From: JALOOB01 sp964387985
GTDB taxonomy: Bacteria; Chloroflexota; Anaerolineae; CG2-30-64-16
Direction: 5' to 3'
Assembly (NCBI GenBank): GCA_964387985.1
Contig: CAYLZG010000006.1
Location: 1 to 64,000 of the forward strand
DNA: 64,000 nt
Under the pieces are notes generated by a model. That model was not told the DNA's origin. It was given only the letters and a program-made list of their open reading frames with translations, and searched no databases. Shown here one piece after another: positions 1-8,265 of the stretch. Every line of letters begins with the position of its first letter. The stretch's first letter is position 1. The translations under genes were made by a program, and so were the position numbers.

Positions 1-535
1 GTGCGTAGCCCAGCGAGTGCATGGTGCGCATCCGCATGTCACCCACAGCCACCCACTTCAGACCGTCGATCCTGTGCTTCTGCTGCAGGACGGTGTACAA
101 GTCCGTGAGAATCTGCGTCGGGTGCTCGCCCCACCCGTCACCTCCGTTCAGGACCGGCACCGATGCCCACATCGCCGCCTCGTGCGGTGCGCCCTTCTGG
201 TAGTGGCGCATCACGATTGCGTCGCCATAAAACTCAAGCATCTTGACGGTATCTTTGATCGATTCCTGATACCAGTCGCCGGCACGGGTCATCTTGGCAT
301 CCGAAAAGCCGGTCACATGGCCGCCCAGCCGGTGCATTGCCGCCTCATGTGCCAGGCGGGTGCGGGTGGATGGCTGGTAGAAAGCGGTGACGAGTATCTT
401 GTCCTTAAGCAGATCCAGGTTGCGCCGATCGCGGGCAACCGGTTCCATCCGCTCCGCAACGTCGAAGACGCGGAAGAACTCCTGGCGTTCGAAATCTTTG
501 AGCGAAAGGATGTCACGACCTATGAAGCTGCGCAT
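1..535 (-). CDS. PyrB-like carbamoyltransferase (partial, runs off the left edge)
   Basis: The first 178 residues of an aspartate/ornithine-carbamoyltransferase-fold enzyme; the C-terminus lies outside the window. The carbamoyl-phosphate motif STRTR is at about residues 57-61, followed by IVMRH and GGDGWGEHPTQILTDL, which match the aspartate carbamoyltransferase pattern. Two usual PyrB features are altered. The LGKKGE loop that supplies a catalytic lysine reads RAGDWYQES, and the GDLKYGRTVHSL segment reads GDMRMRTMHSL, one residue shorter. The ATG at 535 has GGAAT just upstream. The gene ends an operon with xanthine dehydrogenase and a YgeY-like hydrolase, so a carbamoyl transfer in purine breakdown (as proposed for E. 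coli YgeW) is as likely as pyrimidine synthesis. Substrate not determined. Confidence 0.8.
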   Translation of the reverse strand, partial: MRSFIGRDILSLKDFERQEFFRVFDVAERMEPVARDRRNLDLLKDKILVTAFYQPSTRTRLAHEAAMHRLGGHVTGFSDAKMTRAGDWYQESIKDTVKMLEFYGDAIVMRHYQKGAPHEAAMWASVPVLNGGDGWGEHPTQILTDLYTVLQQKHRIDGLKWVAVGDMRMRTMHSLGYA

Positions 536-577
536 ACGGTATTCCTTTCAAACTGGATTGACTGCAGAGACCAAGAA

Positions 578-612
578 CGCGGAGTTCCACAGGACAGCTG
601 TGGAACTCCGTA
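578..612 (-). terminator. Perfect 13-bp hairpin between the M20 hydrolase and the carbamoyltransferase
   Basis: The arms at 580-592 and 598-610 (CGGAGTTCCACAG / CTGTGGAACTCCG) are perfect with a 5-nt loop. No T-run follows on the minus strand. It may be a weak terminator, a processing site or an mRNA-stabilising stem that separates the last gene from the operon. Confidence 0.5.
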
Positions 613-629
613 TCTTCGTGTCCTCGTGG

Positions 630-1847
630 CTAGAGTGATTCTTTCAGCATTTTTGGCAGGGCTGCATACCATTCGGTCGCCTGCACGACTTCGTCCAGGG
701 GCACGTTTTCATGCCGCATATGGGCCGTCTTCTCGTCACCCGGACCGAGGCCGATGGAGGGGATGCCTGCCTTGCCAGCCCAATAGGTCCCGTTCGTAGA
801 GAAGTCCCATGTGCCGAGCGGCCGCTGTTCGCTCCAGAGCGCCTCGATTGCCCGCTGTCCCGCGATCGCCAGCGGATGGTCATCTTCCAGCAGCCAGGCC
901 GGATAGTACTTGCTCACCGGGAAGACGAAACCGGTGTAGGATGGTTCATCGTAGAAGAGTTCCTCGACCACGATTTCGGTCTGCAGGTAATCGGGAATAA
1001 GCCCCTTGATCTGCGAGATCACGTGATCGTGCGGCTCGTTCGAAGTGATGCGCCGATCAAGGAAGATGGCGAATTCTTCCGGCACCGCGTTGAGGGAAGC
1101 CGTGCGGATGTTGACATCGGTCACCGAGATGGAAGGGTAGCCTTGTACCGGATGCATGCCCATGCCGAGATGGAAGCGACGATCGAGCTCGCGTATCTGC
1201 GTGATAATCGACATCATCTTGTATATGGCATTGTCGCCCAGGTAGTGCGAGGCCGCATGGGCTGATTTGCCCGCTGCCGTGATCTTCATCTCGATCCGTC
1301 CCTTGTGTCCGCGATACACTTTCATTTTGGTCGGTTCGCCGATGACCGCGAAGTCGGGCCGGATCTTGGGGTCCACCTCGACAAATGCGTTGGGAGCAAT
1401 CCCGTCGCACCACTCTTCCATGTTGCCAAAGTAGTATACGGTGTAGCCATCGAGCCAGCCCAGGTCGCGAGCCATGGCCAGGCCATAGACCATGCCGGGC
1501 GTGCTTCCTTTCTCATCGCAGGCGCCGCGCGCATACAGCCGGCCATCCTCAACCTTTCCGATGAAGGGATCCCATTCCCATTCAGCAGGGTCGCCGATGC
1601 CGACTGTGTCGATGTGCGAGTCATAGACGATCACCTTCGGACCATCACCGATGCGGCCCACGGTGTTGCCCATCTTATCGAAGCGTGCTTCTTCCCAGCC
1701 GAGCTTGCGCATCTCTGCCTGGATCCGTTCGCCGACCGGACCGATCTCGGAATTCATCGAGGGGATGGCGCAGATGTCGCGCATGAACTGGATGATGTCA
1801 TCCCGACTCTGCTGCACGCGTGCTTGTAGCTCCTTCAGCTGATCCAT
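630..1847 (-). CDS. YgeY-family M20 metallopeptidase-like hydrolase
   Basis: A 405-aa M20-fold dizinc hydrolase of the type annotated as YgeY, a selenium-metabolism-linked hydrolase. Metal-site motifs are visible: YDSHIDTVG near residue 75, RGACDEKG near 108, the catalytic pair in NMEEWCDG near 143, and GEPTKM near 172. The dimerisation lid follows, and a late MRHENVPLDEV segment supplies the last histidine. The start at 1847 was chosen because GGAGGAAAG lies 5 nt upstream; an in-frame extension to 1913 has no Shine-Dalgarno sequence. In E. coli, ygeY sits with a carbamoyltransferase (ygeW), hydantoinase and xanthine dehydrogenase genes, and the same combination occurs here. It probably cleaves a carbamoylated or amino-acid intermediate of purine catabolism, but the substrate is unknown. 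Confidence 0.85.
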   Translation of the reverse strand: MDQLKELQARVQQSRDDIIQFMRDICAIPSMNSEIGPVGERIQAEMRKLGWEEARFDKMGNTVGRIGDGPKVIVYDSHIDTVGIGDPAEWEWDPFIGKVEDGRLYARGACDEKGSTPGMVYGLAMARDLGWLDGYTVYYFGNMEEWCDGIAPNAFVEVDPKIRPDFAVIGEPTKMKVYRGHKGRIEMKITAAGKSAHAASHYLGDNAIYKMMSIITQIRELDRRFHLGMGMHPVQGYPSISVTDVNIRTASLNAVPEEFAIFLDRRITSNEPHDHVISQIKGLIPDYLQTEIVVEELFYDEPSYTGFVFPVSKYYPAWLLEDDHPLAIAGQRAIEALWSEQRPLGTWDFSTNGTYWAGKAGIPSIGLGPGDEKTAHMRHENVPLDEVVQATEWYAALPKMLKESL

Positions 1848-1954
1848 ATTGTCTTTCCTCCCATGACATTTTGTGTCAGTTAACCACACAAGCCTGAATA
1901 CCTCAAGGATCACAACGACTCAACTACACTCCATGTGGCAACGTGCCTGAGTGG

Positions 1955-4315
1955 TCAGGCATGTTTGAGTCCCAGTTTGCAGGCTCGGTCCGATCCCTGT
2001 TGCCGGAGGTCATGACCGATCAATACGCGTTCCAGGTTTGCGGGCAGATCAGGGATGCGTCTGCCCGTGGCGTGAAAGATGGCATTGACGATCGCCGGCG
2101 CGGTCGGCACCATGGCCGGCTCGGCGATGTTCTTCGCACCGAACGGCCCGGGGCTGAAATACTTCTCCACGCAATGCCCGTCGATATCGGGAACATCCAC
2201 CGCGGTGGGGATGAGATACTCATCGAAGTTGGTCGCCTGCAGGTAGCCCTGGTCGAAATCTACCCGCTCCATCAGCGCATAGCCTAGTCCTTGGGTGATG
2301 CCGCCATAGATCTGGCCGAGGATTCCCTGCGGGAAGATCACCGTGCCAGTGTTATGGGCGGCCCAGATGCCGGTGACATCCACCTTGCCTGTGCCCGTAT
2401 CCACAGTGACCTCCGCCACCTGCGCGCCGTAGTGATACGCGAAGTACGGCTTGCCCGTGCCATCCTCCATGGACCAATGGATCGAGGGCGCATCCCAGCG
2501 GCCGTGTGCGGACAGCATCAGGCCCATCTCGCGCGCGTGATTGACCACATCTTCGAAGCTGACCGGTTCTTCCTGCGGTCCGATGAAGAGTTCGCCGTCT
2601 CGCAGCACTTGAACCAGGCTGCACCCAAAGAGGTCGGCCGCTGCATGGTGAAGCAGGCTGTTGAGCCGTTCGGCCGTGATGCGCATCGCGTTGCCGCCCA
2701 TCACCGTGGCGCGCGAGGCCACGGTAGGCCCGCTGGCAATGGCCGTATCAGTGTCCGGCCGGTGCATGTGAAAGCGCTCCGGTTTGAGTCCGAGTACTTC
2801 CGCAGCAATGAGCGTAAAGACCGTGCGCGAGCCCGGACCGTAGTCGGTCAGACCCGAGGTGAAGGTAATGGAGTGATCGTCGTTGACCTGCATCGTGCTG
2901 ACTGCGAAGTCGGCCCCCTCGGCGCCCAGGGAGATGCCGTGGAAACAACAGGCCACGCCGATGCCGCGGCGCACAGGCGCACCCACGCTGCTTTTCTGAT
3001 TGGCGGCGCCATACTCGCGTCGTTTCCGGTCCCAATCCGACACACGGCGCACGCGCTCCAGGCACTCGACCAGCGCGACGTCGTCCCCCAGGGGCTGGCC
3101 GTGCGCGGTCTCGTCGCCGGGCCGCAGGCAGTTCATCAGGCGCAGTTCGATGGGATCGATGTCCAGGCGGGTTGCCAGATCGTCCATGGCCTGCTCGATG
3201 CAGGCGGTGGTCTCCGTATTCCCGAATCCGCGGAATGCGCCGGTGTAGCCGTTGTTCGTATACGCCACATGCGTATCGACATGGCACGCGTCATAGCGGT
3301 AGGCGCCCATGGCATGGATGTTGCCGCGCCAGGCTACGAACGGCGTGATTGCAGAATATGCGCCGCTGTCCACCACGAGATTCACCTTGCTGGCTCGCAG
3401 CTTGCCGCTGCGGTCCGCACCGATCCGGATGTGAACCCGCATGGGGTTGCGCTTGTAGGAGAAGATCATCGACTCTTCGCGGCTGAAGGTCATCTGCACG
3501 GGACGCCCGGCGAGCAGTGCCAGCTTGGCCACCTGGCCCGTGGTCTGATAGATCTGATCGTCCTTGCCACCGAACGCGCCCCCGACGGGCGGCTGGATCA
3601 CGCGCACATTTTCCACGCCCAGGCCCAGGACGCGGCACAGGTTGCCCCGGTCGTTGAACGGGCTCTGGCTGGGCGAATAGACCGTGACGCCGTTGCCGTC
3701 GGGCCAGGGGACCGCTAGCGCGGCTTCCGTCTCGATGTAGGCGTGTTCCTGGTGAGCGGTGCTGTAGTGTTCGTCCAGCAGAACCTCGGATTGCGCCAGG
3801 ATCGGGTCCGGGTCGCCGTTGCGGACGATATGTTTGACCAGCAGGTTGCCACGCGGTTCGGTCGGTGAGTCCCAGGGCTGTTGGCCGACGAGGGGGGCGT
3901 CCGGCTTCAGTGCCTCTTCCGGATCAAAAACACCAGGCAGCGGTTCGAGCTCGCAAATGATCGCATTCAGGCCGGCCTCCAGCGCCTCTTCGGTCTCGGC
4001 GGCGACGGCTGCGATGGCTTCGCCAACATAGCGCACGTGCTCATGCGCGAGCATGTACATGTCTTGGACCGGATAGCCGAAGTTGCCATGGTTGACAAAA
4101 TCCTCGCCCGTGATGGCGGCTTTCACCCCTGGCACCTGCAGGGCAGGGGTTACATCCAGGCGGACGATGCGAGCATGCGGAAGATCACTGCGCAGACAGC
4201 GCGCGCGGAGCATGCCCGGAAGACGATAGTCAGCGGCGTATTTGGCCGTTCCCAGGACTTTTTCAAGTGCGTCGACGCGACGTGCTGGCTTGCCGACATA
4301 TTTGAGTTCAGCCAT
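1955..4315 (-). CDS. Xanthine dehydrogenase, molybdenum-binding subunit
   Basis: A 786-aa large subunit of the xanthine oxidase family that binds molybdopterin cofactor and hydroxylates purines (hypoxanthine to xanthine to urate, as the family is known). It opens with the RVDALEKVLGTAKYAADY signature of the a/b hammerhead domain. The cofactor loop PVGGAFGGKDD is near residue 245, and the C-terminal segment GAKNIAEPAMVPTAPAIVNAI carries the expected catalytic glutamate. Its start overlaps the end of the iron-sulfur subunit gene by 8 bp, which indicates translational coupling. The neighbouring FAD and FeS subunits complete the enzyme. A related specificity (nicotinate, purine or aldehyde) cannot be excluded from sequence, but the purine transporter upstream favours purines. 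Confidence 0.9.
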   Translation of the reverse strand: MAELKYVGKPARRVDALEKVLGTAKYAADYRLPGMLRARCLRSDLPHARIVRLDVTPALQVPGVKAAITGEDFVNHGNFGYPVQDMYMLAHEHVRYVGEAIAAVAAETEEALEAGLNAIICELEPLPGVFDPEEALKPDAPLVGQQPWDSPTEPRGNLLVKHIVRNGDPDPILAQSEVLLDEHYSTAHQEHAYIETEAALAVPWPDGNGVTVYSPSQSPFNDRGNLCRVLGLGVENVRVIQPPVGGAFGGKDDQIYQTTGQVAKLALLAGRPVQMTFSREESMIFSYKRNPMRVHIRIGADRSGKLRASKVNLVVDSGAYSAITPFVAWRGNIHAMGAYRYDACHVDTHVAYTNNGYTGAFRGFGNTETTACIEQAMDDLATRLDIDPIELRLMNCLRPGDETAHGQPLGDDVALVECLERVRRVSDWDRKRREYGAANQKSSVGAPVRRGIGVACCFHGISLGAEGADFAVSTMQVNDDHSITFTSGLTDYGPGSRTVFTLIAAEVLGLKPERFHMHRPDTDTAIASGPTVASRATVMGGNAMRITAERLNSLLHHAAADLFGCSLVQVLRDGELFIGPQEEPVSFEDVVNHAREMGLMLSAHGRWDAPSIHWSMEDGTGKPYFAYHYGAQVAEVTVDTGTGKVDVTGIWAAHNTGTVIFPQGILGQIYGGITQGLGYALMERVDFDQGYLQATNFDEYLIPTAVDVPDIDGHCVEKYFSPGPFGAKNIAEPAMVPTAPAIVNAIFHATGRRIPDLPANLERVLIGHDLRQQGSDRACKLGLKHA

Positions 4316-4805
4316 GGGTCACCTCAGTCTTGCGGGCTTCGCCCCTGCGATCGATCGCGGTGATCTCGATTGCATCGACAATTTGTTGGTAGCCGGTGCA
4401 GCGGCACAAGTTGCCGGCAATGGCTTCTCGAATGTCGGACCTGCTGGGTGTGAGGTTCTTTGCCAGCAGCGCTTCGCCCGCCAACACCATGCCGGGGATA
4501 CAGTAGCCGCATTGCACTGCGCCGTGATCGATGAAGTTTTGCTGCAGGTCATTCGGGCCTCCATCGGCGCCGCGGATGCCTTCGATGGTGACAACCTCGC
4601 GGCCGCCAGCCTGCGGGGCCAGGATCAGGCAGGAGTTCACCAATTGGCCATCGAGCAGCACGCTGCATGCGCCACATTCGCCCACGCCGCAGCCTTCTTT
4701 GGTCCCGGTCAGGCCAATATAGTCTCGTAGGAGATGCAACAGGCTGATGTCTGCCGGCGCCTCCACGCTAGCCGGGTGTCCATTCAGCGTGAATTCGATT
4801 TTCAT
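4308..4805 (-). CDS. Xanthine dehydrogenase, [2Fe-2S] subunit
   Basis: A 165-aa small subunit that carries two [2Fe-2S] clusters and passes electrons from the Mo site to FAD. The plant-ferredoxin-like domain has GCGVGECGACSVLLDG near residues 40-55. The second cluster domain has QCGYCIPGM and GNLCRCTGY, the classic CxxC...CxC pattern. The start is the ATG at 4805, which overlaps the stop of the FAD subunit gene (ATGA). A longer in-frame extension upstream lies inside that gene and has no homology. Length and motif order are normal for the CoxS/XdhC-type family. Confidence 0.93.
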   Translation of the reverse strand: MKIEFTLNGHPASVEAPADISLLHLLRDYIGLTGTKEGCGVGECGACSVLLDGQLVNSCLILAPQAGGREVVTIEGIRGADGGPNDLQQNFIDHGAVQCGYCIPGMVLAGEALLAKNLTPSRSDIREAIAGNLCRCTGYQQIVDAIEITAIDRRGEARKTEVTHG

Positions 4806-5707
4806 GCGTGTGCCTCCTCGTGATTCGCGATGAGGCCGAAGAGTGACAGCAGCGCACGCGTCACCATGGCCTGCAAAGCAGGCTCCTTGAATTCGCTCGA
4901 CCAGCGCTTGCCGGTGATTTCCGACATCTCTGCGACGGCAACCTGGCCGGCTTCTTCGCACAGTGCAGCCGTTGGCTCGTGGCCGAGCATATGGGCCTCG
5001 GTCCGCGCGAAGCGGTGGATATGCGGCGTGGCAGAACCGGGCACGAGCCTGATTTCGGCGATGCAGCCCTGCTCATCCATGCGGCCCAGCGCTGCAACCG
5101 TCAGGCGGGAAATTGCCATAGCGTTGCGCCGTCCCAGCTTAAGGAACACGCTGCGACTGCCCGGCGCAGGAACCAGATAGCTCAATGCTGTCAGAAGGCC
5201 GCCTGGCGGCAGCTGGGTCCGGTTTGGCCGTGTAACGAATTCGGCTACCGGCCATGCCATGTGTCCGGACGGGGTGAGGACATGCGCAAGGGCATCCAGG
5301 CAGACGAGCGCTGGCAGGGAATCGGCACAGGCCGCCGCGTTGGCCACGTTTCCGCCCAGGGTGCCCATGTTGCGGATCTGGGTCGCGCCTACCGAATGAC
5401 AGGCCTCGGCCAGAAGCGGCGCAGTCTCACGAATGAGAGCGGACGCTGTGATCTCGCTGAACGACGCAGCGGCGCCGATGGTGACCGTGTCTCCGGCGAC
5501 GCCTGTGGCCGACTGGACGCGCCGGATCTCATGCAGCTCCGGCACGAGCGTGATATCAACCACCCGGTCGCACAAGTCGTGGTTCTCACGCGCCAGGAGC
5601 ACCAGGTCTGTGCCCCCAGCCAGCACACGGCTGCGCACGCCCGGCGTGTTAAGCAGCGTCACCGCATGTGGGATACTCTCCGCCCTCACATAGCTAAAAC
5701 GTTCCAT
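4802..5707 (-). CDS. Xanthine dehydrogenase, FAD-binding subunit
   Basis: A 301-aa CoxM/XdhB-type FAD subunit. VLAGGTDLVLLAREN near residues 28-42 and MGTLGGNVANAAACADS near 113-129 are the two flavin-binding signatures. The C-terminal CO-dehydrogenase flavoprotein domain follows (RRNAMAISRLTVAALGRM). It is the first of three overlapping xdh genes (FAD, FeS, Mo order), coupled by a 4-bp overlap to the FeS subunit. The gene starts 14 bp inside the end of the GntR regulator gene, so regulator and enzyme are on one transcript. Confidence 0.92.
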   Translation of the reverse strand: MERFSYVRAESIPHAVTLLNTPGVRSRVLAGGTDLVLLARENHDLCDRVVDITLVPELHEIRRVQSATGVAGDTVTIGAAASFSEITASALIRETAPLLAEACHSVGATQIRNMGTLGGNVANAAACADSLPALVCLDALAHVLTPSGHMAWPVAEFVTRPNRTQLPPGGLLTALSYLVPAPGSRSVFLKLGRRNAMAISRLTVAALGRMDEQGCIAEIRLVPGSATPHIHRFARTEAHMLGHEPTAALCEEAGQVAVAEMSEITGKRWSSEFKEPALQAMVTRALLSLFGLIANHEEAHA

Positions 5708-6518
5708 GCTCAGCTCTCCCTTGGTCCGCAGAACTGCCTCTCAGGCTCCCGGGCCCGCGCTGCCCCGACGCACGGACAATCCGGCGGACGATCTTCAGAT
5801 TGTAGCTGTTCGTTACAAAGTAGTTGCGGAAGAAAGCGATGGGCAGGTCTTTATCCGTGTACACCGTTTCTGCCAGGTGCAGGACTGCCTCGCCCTTGGG
5901 CACGCCCAGGCGGACGGCCAGGTCTTGGTCGGCCGCAACAGCGTAAATCATTGAACGCGAATAGGATATCGGCAGATGCGCCTGCCGGGAGAGATGCTCC
6001 AGCAGCGACCCCTCGTCCGCAATCAGTTCCTGAGGGCTCACCCACTCGCTGTCAATGAGCCCGTCCAAATAGGCAATGGTGTGGCCGTTGACCGCTTCGG
6101 TCACTTCCACTCGCATCAATTCGCTGCCGGGAGTCAGCTGGAGCGCCGCCGCCACAACCTCATCGGCCTTTACCTGAGTCACCGCGCGCGACATCACCTG
6201 CACCGCTGCACCGGCGAGCTCGGCGACCGAGCGAAAGCTGGCCAATCGCTCCAGGCCGCCTGAAATCTGGGCCGAGCGAGGCGCCACGAAGTTGCCGATG
6301 CCGTGCTTGCGGAGGATCAGCCCGTCCTTCTCCAGGTAGCCCAACGCCTCGCGCAGGGTCGATCGCGAGACGCCTAACTGCGAGGCAAGCTCTGTTTCCG
6401 CGGGCAGGGGCTGACCCGGCCCATAGATGCCCGTTTCGATCAATTGATATAGCGCGTCGACCGCCCAGATGTAGAGAGGCCGTGCACTTGGGCGCGGACT
6501 AATCAGCTGCTGCAACAT
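5694..6518 (-). CDS. GntR-family transcriptional regulator, HutC/UTRA subfamily
   Basis: A 274-aa repressor candidate. The N-terminal winged helix-turn-helix spans about residues 15-80 (LPAETELASQLGVSRSTLREALGYLEKDGLI is the recognition region). A UTRA effector domain follows from about 95, ending with YTDKDLPIAFFRNYFVTNSY. UTRA domains bind small metabolites. The start at 6518 was preferred because an upstream extension lies in the ATPase gene; GGGGAG is about 10 nt before it, and the gene still overlaps the ATPase end by 20 bp. Being in the operon with the purine importer and xdh, it probably controls them and itself. The palindromic operator candidate is at 11585-11609. Confidence 0.85.
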   Translation of the reverse strand: MLQQLISPRPSARPLYIWAVDALYQLIETGIYGPGQPLPAETELASQLGVSRSTLREALGYLEKDGLILRKHGIGNFVAPRSAQISGGLERLASFRSVAELAGAAVQVMSRAVTQVKADEVVAAALQLTPGSELMRVEVTEAVNGHTIAYLDGLIDSEWVSPQELIADEGSLLEHLSRQAHLPISYSRSMIYAVAADQDLAVRLGVPKGEAVLHLAETVYTDKDLPIAFFRNYFVTNSYNLKIVRRIVRASGQRGPGSLRGSSADQGRAEHGTF

Positions 6519-8118
6519 GGGCTGGCTGCTCCCCGGCGCCAGGCGCCCCGGTTCCCAGGGCTTCGTGTTTGGATACACCTGCCATCATCAGGCCGAGCTG
6601 CTCGATCGTAGCCTCCTCGCGGTTGACGACGCCAATAATCTGCCCTTCGTAGATGACCGCGATACGGTCGGAAAGTGCCAGGACTTCGTCCAGATCCTCG
6701 GAAATCAAGAACACCGCTTTGCCGTCCGCCCGCTGCTGCAGCAGGCGTTGGTGAATGTATTCCGTGGCGCCAATGTCGACGCCGCGCGAGGGTTGGGCTG
6801 CAATCAGCACCTTGGGCTTTCGCGAGAGCTCACGCGCCATGATTGCCTTCTGGATGTTGCCGCCAGAAAGGTTCTTGATGGGGGTTTCGAGGCTGGGCGT
6901 CTTCACTGCGAATTCGCTGATCAGCGCCTTTGCGTGGGCGGCCATCTTGGGGAAATCCAGAAAGATCCCGCGCGTGAATTGGGGTGCGGCGTGGTCCAGC
7001 AGGAAGAGATTCTCCTGCACCGAGAACTCTTTGATGGCGCCGTCCCGCATGCGTTCCTCGGGAATGAAGGCCTGTCCGGCCTCCAGGCGTTCATGCACAG
7101 AGACATGGGTCAGATCTTTGCCATCTACCAGGATATTGCCCGCGGTGACTTTGCGCATTCCACCCAAACAACCCGCTAACTCACGCTGCCCGTTGCCCGA
7201 TACTCCCGCCAGGCCCAGGATTTCGCCACCGCGAATTTCCAGGTCGATGCCGCGCAGTGCTTCCACGCCGCGATCGCCCATCGCGTGCAGTCCTTGAATC
7301 TGAAGCAACGGCTTGCCAGGTTCTTGTGGCGGAGGAGCCACCCGCTTGATCTCGCGGCCGACCATCATGGTGGCCAGGTCGTCGCGCGTGACGTCCTTGG
7401 TCAGGCACTCGCCGCTGAAACGGCCATTGCGCAACACTGTGATGCGGTCGCTGATCGCCAGCACCTCGTAAAGCTTGTGAGAAATGAAGACCAGGCCATG
7501 GCCTTCAGCAACCATGTGTCTGAAGGTTTGAAACAGGTCCTTGACTTCTTGTGGGGTGAGGACGGCCGTAGGTTCGTCCAGAATGATCATGGCCGCTCCT
7601 CGATAGAGTGCCTTGAGAATCTCCACGCGCTGCTGTTCGCCGACCGAAAGCTGCCAGATATAAGCATCCGGGTCGATTTTCAGGCCGTACTCTTCCGCGA
7701 GCTGGCGCACGCGCTTTTCCACCCGATCGAGATCCAGCAGCGGCTCGCGCGAGGAGTGCAGGCCCAAGGCGACGTTTTGGGTCACCGTCAGTGTGGGCAC
7801 GAGCATGAAGTGCTGGTGGATCATGCCGATGCCGGCAGCGATCGCATCGGCCGGAGAGTTGAATACAACGGGCTTGCCGTCGATGAGGATCTTGCCCTCA
7901 TCGGGCTTGTAAAGGCCAAAGAGCTGGCGCATCAGCGTGCTCTTGCCCGCGCCGTTCTCTCCCAGCAGGGCGTGCACCTCGCCAGCGTTGACATCGAAAC
8001 AGACCTTTTCGTTCGCAAGGACACCCGGGAAACGCTTGGTGATGTCGCACATCTCGATGCGCTGTATCCGGCGGTAGCCGTAGTTACCGTTGAAGCTTTG
8101 ACCCGCTGGGCTATTCAT
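6499..8118 (-). CDS. Nucleoside/purine ABC importer, double-domain ATPase (1)
   Basis: A 539-aa ATPase with two fused ABC domains, typical of BMP-type (NupA/YufO) and sugar importers. Domain 1 has Walker A GENGAGKST near residue 55, signature LSVGEQQR and Walker B MIILDEPTAVLTP. Domain 2 has a degenerate Walker A (GVSGNGQREL), signature LSGGNIQKA and a C-terminal YEGQIIGVVNREE strand. It pairs with the two permeases and the BMP lipoprotein upstream. The start at 8118 is uncertain because no strong ribosome site is present; M23 at 8052 is an alternative. A palindrome cluster separates it from the lipoprotein gene. Confidence 0.9.
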   Translation of the reverse strand: MNSPAGQSFNGNYGYRRIQRIEMCDITKRFPGVLANEKVCFDVNAGEVHALLGENGAGKSTLMRQLFGLYKPDEGKILIDGKPVVFNSPADAIAAGIGMIHQHFMLVPTLTVTQNVALGLHSSREPLLDLDRVEKRVRQLAEEYGLKIDPDAYIWQLSVGEQQRVEILKALYRGAAMIILDEPTAVLTPQEVKDLFQTFRHMVAEGHGLVFISHKLYEVLAISDRITVLRNGRFSGECLTKDVTRDDLATMMVGREIKRVAPPPQEPGKPLLQIQGLHAMGDRGVEALRGIDLEIRGGEILGLAGVSGNGQRELAGCLGGMRKVTAGNILVDGKDLTHVSVHERLEAGQAFIPEERMRDGAIKEFSVQENLFLLDHAAPQFTRGIFLDFPKMAAHAKALISEFAVKTPSLETPIKNLSGGNIQKAIMARELSRKPKVLIAAQPSRGVDIGATEYIHQRLLQQRADGKAVFLISEDLDEVLALSDRIAVIYEGQIIGVVNREEATIEQLGLMMAGVSKHEALGTGAPGAGEQPAHVAAAD

Positions 8119-8152
8119 CTTTCACTACTGGTGCGATCGGCAGTAGCAGGTT

Positions 8153-8234
8153 GGGCGACCCCTAAGGGTCGCCCCTACTGGTTGAACGGGCGTAGCATGC
8201 TACGCCCGTACGAGGACGACCGCAAGGGGTCGCC
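8153..8234. repeat. Cluster of short palindromes (REP-like) between lipoprotein and ATPase genes
   Basis: Three units fall in 82 bp. Arms GGGCGACCC (8153-8161) and GGGTCGCCC (8166-8174) form the first stem. GGGCGTAGCATGCTACGCCC at 8188-8207 is a perfect 20-bp palindrome. An imperfect copy of the first stem (GACGACC-GCAA-GGGGTCGCC) follows at about 8215-8234. The first two units look like dispersed intergenic palindromes, but only one cluster is present in this window. The position just after the binding-protein gene suggests a role in mRNA stability or partial termination. Confidence 0.6.
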
Positions 8235-8265
8235 GGGCGGAAGGGCGCCTTACAACCGCTCGAGA

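Noticed and set aside
2291..3718. 475-codon open frame antisense to the xanthine dehydrogenase Mo subunit gene
   Set aside because: It is a shadow of the well-supported xdh gene caused by high GC in third positions; its translation has no recognisable domain and no ribosome site.
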